DNA from: Azospirillum sp. B21
Lineage (GTDB): Bacteria > Pseudomonadota > Alphaproteobacteria > Azospirillales > Azospirillaceae
Assembly (NCBI RefSeq): GCF_008364825.1
Contig: NZ_VTTO01000013.1
Span: 62,001-126,000 of the forward strand
Length of the DNA stretch: 64,000 bases
Direction: 5' to 3'
Shown: one piece after another, positions 60,685 through 64,000 of the stretch
Layout: each line of letters starts with the position of its first letter
Numbering within the stretch: position 1 is the first letter of the stretch
Translations under genes and position numbers: made by a program
Notes under the pieces: generated by a model
Database searches by the model: none
Told to the model about the DNA's origin: nothing
What the model saw: the letters and a program-made list of their open reading frames with translations, nothing else

Positions 60685-62468
60685 CCGTCCAAGCCGTTCA
60701 AGTCGGCCGGCAGGCCGGGGCCAAACAGGCTGCCGTGGCCGCTGCGGATACGCAGCTCCAGCGCCGCGGTCTCGGGTAGCAGGCGGGAGGCGAAGACGCG
60801 GGCGAGCCCGATCCGTCCGTCCAGATAGGCCCCGCCGTAGCCCTCCGGCCGCCGTGCCGCCGCCGCTGCCATCAGCCCCCACATCCAGCCATAGGTCACC
60901 AGCGCCATCAGCCTCAGCGTGTCGGTCGCCGCTGCCGCCGGGGCGAGGGGGCTGTGTGACCCCGCCTCCGCCAGCCAAGCCACCGCCCTGCGCAGCCGTT
61001 CCGCCGCGTCGCGCAGCGGGCCGGCGATGTCGCGGGTGAGCGGTTCGGCCTCCAGGTCCCTCGCCGCCGCATCGATCGCCGCAAACAGGCGGACGACCGG
61101 CCGGCCGCCATGCAGGGTCAGCTTGCGCTGCACGAGGTCGAGCGCCTGGACGCCGTTCGTGCCCTCATAAATCTGCGTCGCCCGCACGTCGCGGACCAGC
61201 TGCTCCACCCCGTTGTCGCGGATATAGCCGTGGCCGCCCATGACCTGCTGTGCCAGCACCGCCGCCTCGAAGCCGAAATCGGTGCCGGCCGCCTTGATGA
61301 CCGGAGTCAGCAGGGCCGCCCAATCCTCCGCCTCCTCCCTCACGGCGGGATCGGTGGCGTGATGGGCGCGGTCCATCCACAGGGCGGTCCAGGCGGCCAG
61401 CGCCCGCCCGGCGTCGGTCAGTGCGCGGGCGGTCAGCACCATGCGGCGGACATCGGGGAGATGGATGATCGCATCGGCCGGCCGGTCGGGATTGCGCGGC
61501 CCGTCGGGCGCCCGGCCCTGCTCGCGCTCGCGTGCATAGGCCAGGGCGGACTGTGCGGCGCATTCGCCGACGCCGATGCCCTGGATGCCGACGAACAGCC
61601 GTTCGTGGTTCATCATGGTGAACATGGCCGGCAGGCCGCGGTGCGGCTGCCCGACCATCCAGCCCACCGCCCCTTCGTAGGACACCACGCAGGTGGGCGA
61701 GGCGTGCAGGCCCATCTTCTGTTCCGACGACAGCACCGCCCAGCCGTTGCGGGAGCCGTCCGGCAGCCGCTTCGGCACCAGGAACAGGCTGATCCCCCGC
61801 GTGCCCGGCGGCGCATCGGGCAGGCGCGCCAGCACCAGATGGACGAGATTGTCGGTCAGGTCGTGGTCGGCCGAGGAGATGAACATCTTCTGGCCGGTGA
61901 CACGATAGCTGCCGTCATCGGCCTGCTCCGCCCGCGTGCGCAGCAGGCCGAGATCGGTGCCGGCATGCGGCTCGGTCAGGGCCATGGCGCCGGTCCAGTC
62001 GCCGGAGATCATCCGGGGCAGGTAAGTGTCCTTCAGCGCGTCGCCGGCATGGGCGGCGATGGCGCGGATGGCGCCCTGGGTCAGGCCGGGCACGATGCTG
62101 AAGGCGAGGTTGGCGCCGCACACCATCTCCGTCACCAGCGTGTCGAGCAGCGCCGGCATGCCCTGTCCGCCATAGGCGGGGTCGCCGGCCAGCCCGTTCC
62201 AGCCGCCCTCCCGCCATGCGCGGTAGGCGTCGGCGAAGCCGGCGGGCATGCGCACGCCATCGGCCTCGACGCGCACCCCCTCCTCGTCGCCGGAGCGGTT
62301 GAGGGGGAACAGGACCTCTGCGGCGATGCGTCCGGCCTGGGCCAGCACGTCGTCGAACAGGTCGCCCGAAATCTCCTCCCACCCCGCTTCCGCCAGCACG
62401 GCGGGCGCATGGAGCACTTCATGGACCAGGAAGCGCATGGATTGAAGCGGCGGCTGATAAACGGCCAT
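60681..62468 (-). CDS. Acyl-CoA dehydrogenase with C-terminal extension (DmdC/FadE5-like)
   Basis: A 595-residue flavoprotein of the longer acyl-CoA dehydrogenase type (FadE5, 3-methylmercaptopropionyl-CoA dehydrogenase DmdC). Landmarks: YQPPLQSMRFLVHEVL at the start, GYGG-type loop AYGGQGMPALLDT, MALTEPHAGTDLGLLRT, GQKMFISSADHD, MGLHASPTCVVSYEGA, VMGGHGYIRDNGVEQLVRDV and IYEGTNGVQALDLVQRK with the catalytic glutamate. GAGGAG precedes ATG 62468. It is 11 bp downstream of the hydroxyacyl-CoA dehydrogenase/hydratase gene, so both act in beta-oxidation of some acyl-CoA. Confidence 0.9.
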   Translation of the reverse strand: MAVYQPPLQSMRFLVHEVLHAPAVLAEAGWEEISGDLFDDVLAQAGRIAAEVLFPLNRSGDEEGVRVEADGVRMPAGFADAYRAWREGGWNGLAGDPAYGGQGMPALLDTLVTEMVCGANLAFSIVPGLTQGAIRAIAAHAGDALKDTYLPRMISGDWTGAMALTEPHAGTDLGLLRTRAEQADDGSYRVTGQKMFISSADHDLTDNLVHLVLARLPDAPPGTRGISLFLVPKRLPDGSRNGWAVLSSEQKMGLHASPTCVVSYEGAVGWMVGQPHRGLPAMFTMMNHERLFVGIQGIGVGECAAQSALAYAREREQGRAPDGPRNPDRPADAIIHLPDVRRMVLTARALTDAGRALAAWTALWMDRAHHATDPAVREEAEDWAALLTPVIKAAGTDFGFEAAVLAQQVMGGHGYIRDNGVEQLVRDVRATQIYEGTNGVQALDLVQRKLTLHGGRPVVRLFAAIDAAARDLEAEPLTRDIAGPLRDAAERLRRAVAWLAEAGSHSPLAPAAAATDTLRLMALVTYGWMWGLMAAAAARRPEGYGGAYLDGRIGLARVFASRLLPETAALELRIRSGHGSLFGPGLPADLNGLDG

Positions 62469-62479
62469 GATGGTGCTCC

Positions 62480-64000
62480 TCAGTTCCGCAGGGGTTTGCC
62501 GGTGTCCAGCATGTGCCGGATGCGGGCGCGGGTGGCCGGTTCCCGGATCAGGGCGGATATGGCCTCACGTTCCAATGCGGCGAGGGCATCCTCGTCGACA
62601 GGTGTCTGCGGGTTGGTTTCGGCTCCGCCGCAGCACACGCCGGCCAGCCGGTCCGCGACCAGTTCGTCATGGGGACTGGCCCGCCCGTCCTGCCGCCAGC
62701 CCCGGACGATGGCCTGCAACGCCTCCCTTCCCGCCGGACCCGGCAGGGTGACGGAGCCGACGTCGGGCGGGCGGTAGCCTTCGGCCAACGCCACCGCCTT
62801 CGCCTTGGCGTCGCCGAGCAGCCGGTCGCGGCCCATGGTGATGCCGTCCTCCGGCCGCAGATAGCCGAGCGCCCGCGCCTCCAGCGCCGAACCGGTGATG
62901 CGCGCCCCGGCGATGGTTTCGAAAGCCGCCTGAGACGTTCCCTCCGGACCGGCGGGCCGGTCGGACCTTCGGCCCCAGCGCAGCAGCAGTTCCGCCGTAC
63001 CGCGCCAACCCGGAATGATGCCGACCTTCAGCTCGACCAGTCCGATATAGGTCTCGGCATGGGCCTGAATCGCGTCGCAATGCAGCAGCACCTCGCAGCC
63101 GCCGCCGACCGCCAGACCGGCCGGCGCGCCGACCACCGGGATGGCGGCGTGCTTCAGCGCGCGGAAGGCCGCCTGCCCCTGCTCGACGAAGCGTTCCAGC
63201 GCGGCGAAATCCTCCGCCTCCAGACGCCCGACGAAATAGCCGAGATCGGCCCCGGCGGAGAAGGCGCGCGGGTTGTCGTTGTAGAGGACGAGCGCGCGGA
63301 ATTCCGCCGGCACCCGCTCCGCCGCCTCCGCGACCATGGCGAGGATGCCCTGGTCGATGGCGTTCATCTTGGTGTGGAACTCCAGGCAGGCGACGCCGTC
63401 GCCCAGGTCCCAGACCGACGCCGACCCGTTGCCGGCGAAGCGCGGCCCGCGCTCTTTCATCTCGCCGAGGTCGAGCACCCCCGGCGGCCGGCGGACGGGT
63501 GTCCAGGCGCCGGCGGTGGTTCGGGTCTCCCGCCCGGCGGCGGTGCGGCGGTGGAAACCTCCCTCAGCGGCGGCTGCGGCGAGAAGCGGCGGCACATCGC
63601 GGCCCTCCGCGGCCAGCCGGTCGGCGATGGCGGCGCAGCCCACCCGGTCGGCCAGTGCGAACGGCCCCTCGGCCCAGCCATAGCCGAGCCGCATCGCGGT
63701 ATCGATGGCCGCCACGTCGTCGGCGATCTCCTCCGCCACGGCGGCGGTGTAGGTGATGGTGTTGGACAAAACCGCCCAGGCGTAGCGTCCGGCCGCATCC
63801 TCCTGCCGGATCAGCGCCGCCAGATCGCGGTTGACCGCGGCGTCGGCCTGGGGGCGGTACTCCCCGCTGGCGAGGTCCAGCGCCTCGCGCGCCTTGCTGC
63901 CGGGGGCGAGGCGGTAGAAGCCGCCCTTGGCCTTGCGGCCGATCCGCCCCTCGGCGATCAGGCGGCGGATCAGCGGCTCGGCGGTCAAGTCGTGGCGGTG
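62480..64000 (-). CDS. 3-hydroxyacyl-CoA dehydrogenase / enoyl-CoA hydratase fusion, N-terminus outside window
   Basis: The visible 506 residues are the C-terminal two thirds of a beta-oxidation fusion enzyme. The frame stays open to the window edge. Visible parts: the helical C-domain of a hydroxyacyl-CoA dehydrogenase (GRIGRKAKGGFYRLAPGSKA, then DTAMRLGYGWAEGPFALADR), and a crotonase domain from about residue 190 (LEFHTKMNAIDQGILAMV, NPRAFSAGADL oxyanion loop, AVGGGCEVLLHCDAI, ELKVGIIPGWRGTAELLLRW with the acidic residue). The NAD-binding part should lie beyond 64000. This order (dehydrogenase before hydratase) is the one in a bacterial FadB-like subfamily of about 770 residues. Confidence 0.88.
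   Translation of the reverse strand, partial: HRHDLTAEPLIRRLIAEGRIGRKAKGGFYRLAPGSKAREALDLASGEYRPQADAAVNRDLAALIRQEDAAGRYAWAVLSNTITYTAAVAEEIADDVAAIDTAMRLGYGWAEGPFALADRVGCAAIADRLAAEGRDVPPLLAAAAAEGGFHRRTAAGRETRTTAGAWTPVRRPPGVLDLGEMKERGPRFAGNGSASVWDLGDGVACLEFHTKMNAIDQGILAMVAEAAERVPAEFRALVLYNDNPRAFSAGADLGYFVGRLEAEDFAALERFVEQGQAAFRALKHAAIPVVGAPAGLAVGGGCEVLLHCDAIQAHAETYIGLVELKVGIIPGWRGTAELLLRWGRRSDRPAGPEGTSQAAFETIAGARITGSALEARALGYLRPEDGITMGRDRLLGDAKAKAVALAEGYRPPDVGSVTLPGPAGREALQAIVRGWRQDGRASPHDELVADRLAGVCCGGAETNPQTPVDEDALAALEREAISALIREPATRARIRHMLDTGKPLRN

Overview
The window is high-GC, densely packed chromosome or megaplasmid DNA from an alphaproteobacterium. Gene content (heterotetrameric sarcosine oxidase operon, hydantoinase genes with an opine-oxidase-like dehydrogenase, PaoABC-like molybdoenzyme, many ABC-type and amino-acid catabolic genes, an HWE/HisKA_2-type kinase beside stress genes) suggests a metabolically versatile soil or rhizosphere Rhodospirillales member, most like Azospirillum. 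That placement is inference from family content; there is no rRNA or tRNA in the window.

Layout. 1-6421 (minus) is a catabolic run: succinate-semialdehyde dehydrogenase (cut by the window edge), tartrate/D-malate-type dehydrogenase, a second aldehyde dehydrogenase, a cupin, a D-2-hydroxyacid dehydrogenase and an ArgE-type deacylase. 6728-8693 (plus) holds a double GNAT protein and an EamA exporter. 8712-18383 is a split locus: an FAD amine-oxidase-like subunit (minus) and a divergent hyuA-hyuB-[2Fe-2S]-FAD/NAD operon (plus). Between them lies a 2.5 kb islet with a truncated tyrosine integrase, a frameshifted phage-protein relic, a small membrane protein, an AbrB/Doc toxin-antitoxin pair and a possible 23-residue hydrophobic peptide. 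The islet is bounded by two identical 19-bp palindromic repeats that may be att sites, operators, or both.

18384-22233 (minus) is a three-subunit molybdenum aldehyde/xanthine oxidoreductase. 22337-28114 pairs a PAS/sigma-54 activator with a divergent operon (beta-hydroxyacid dehydrogenase, BKACE, 3-hydroxybutyrate dehydrogenase, solute-binding protein) behind a consensus -24/-12 promoter. It looks like a carnitine-type pathway whose exact substrate is open. 28158-29483 is an SLC23 permease. 29941-36228 is a stress-type region of small proteins, an exoD broken by one amber codon, an HisKA_2 kinase, a phasin-like protein, two DUF2382 proteins and three small unknowns. 36289-38885 has a transglutaminase-like protein and a divergent, start-overlapping pair (HisA-like and MfnD-like ATP-grasp) of the kind linked to methanofuran/H4MPT C1 cofactors.

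38908-45164 is a GlxA-type regulator with the soxBDAG sarcosine oxidase operon. 45252-49340 is mmsA, a beta-alanine-type transaminase and a divergent LysR regulator. 49453-51574 has a DUF2628 protein and a GAF-GGDEF(degenerate)-EAL protein. 52052-60684 is a self-contained uptake and catabolic operon (NMT1-type ABC transporter, enolase-superfamily enzyme, Gfo/Idh/MocA dehydrogenase, DUF993 aldolase-like protein, sugar isomerase/epimerase, TetR regulator) with a TetR-type palindrome in front. It is the best candidate for an undescribed pathway. 60681-64000 (minus) is acyl-CoA dehydrogenase plus a hydroxyacyl-CoA dehydrogenase/enoyl-CoA hydratase fusion running off the window.
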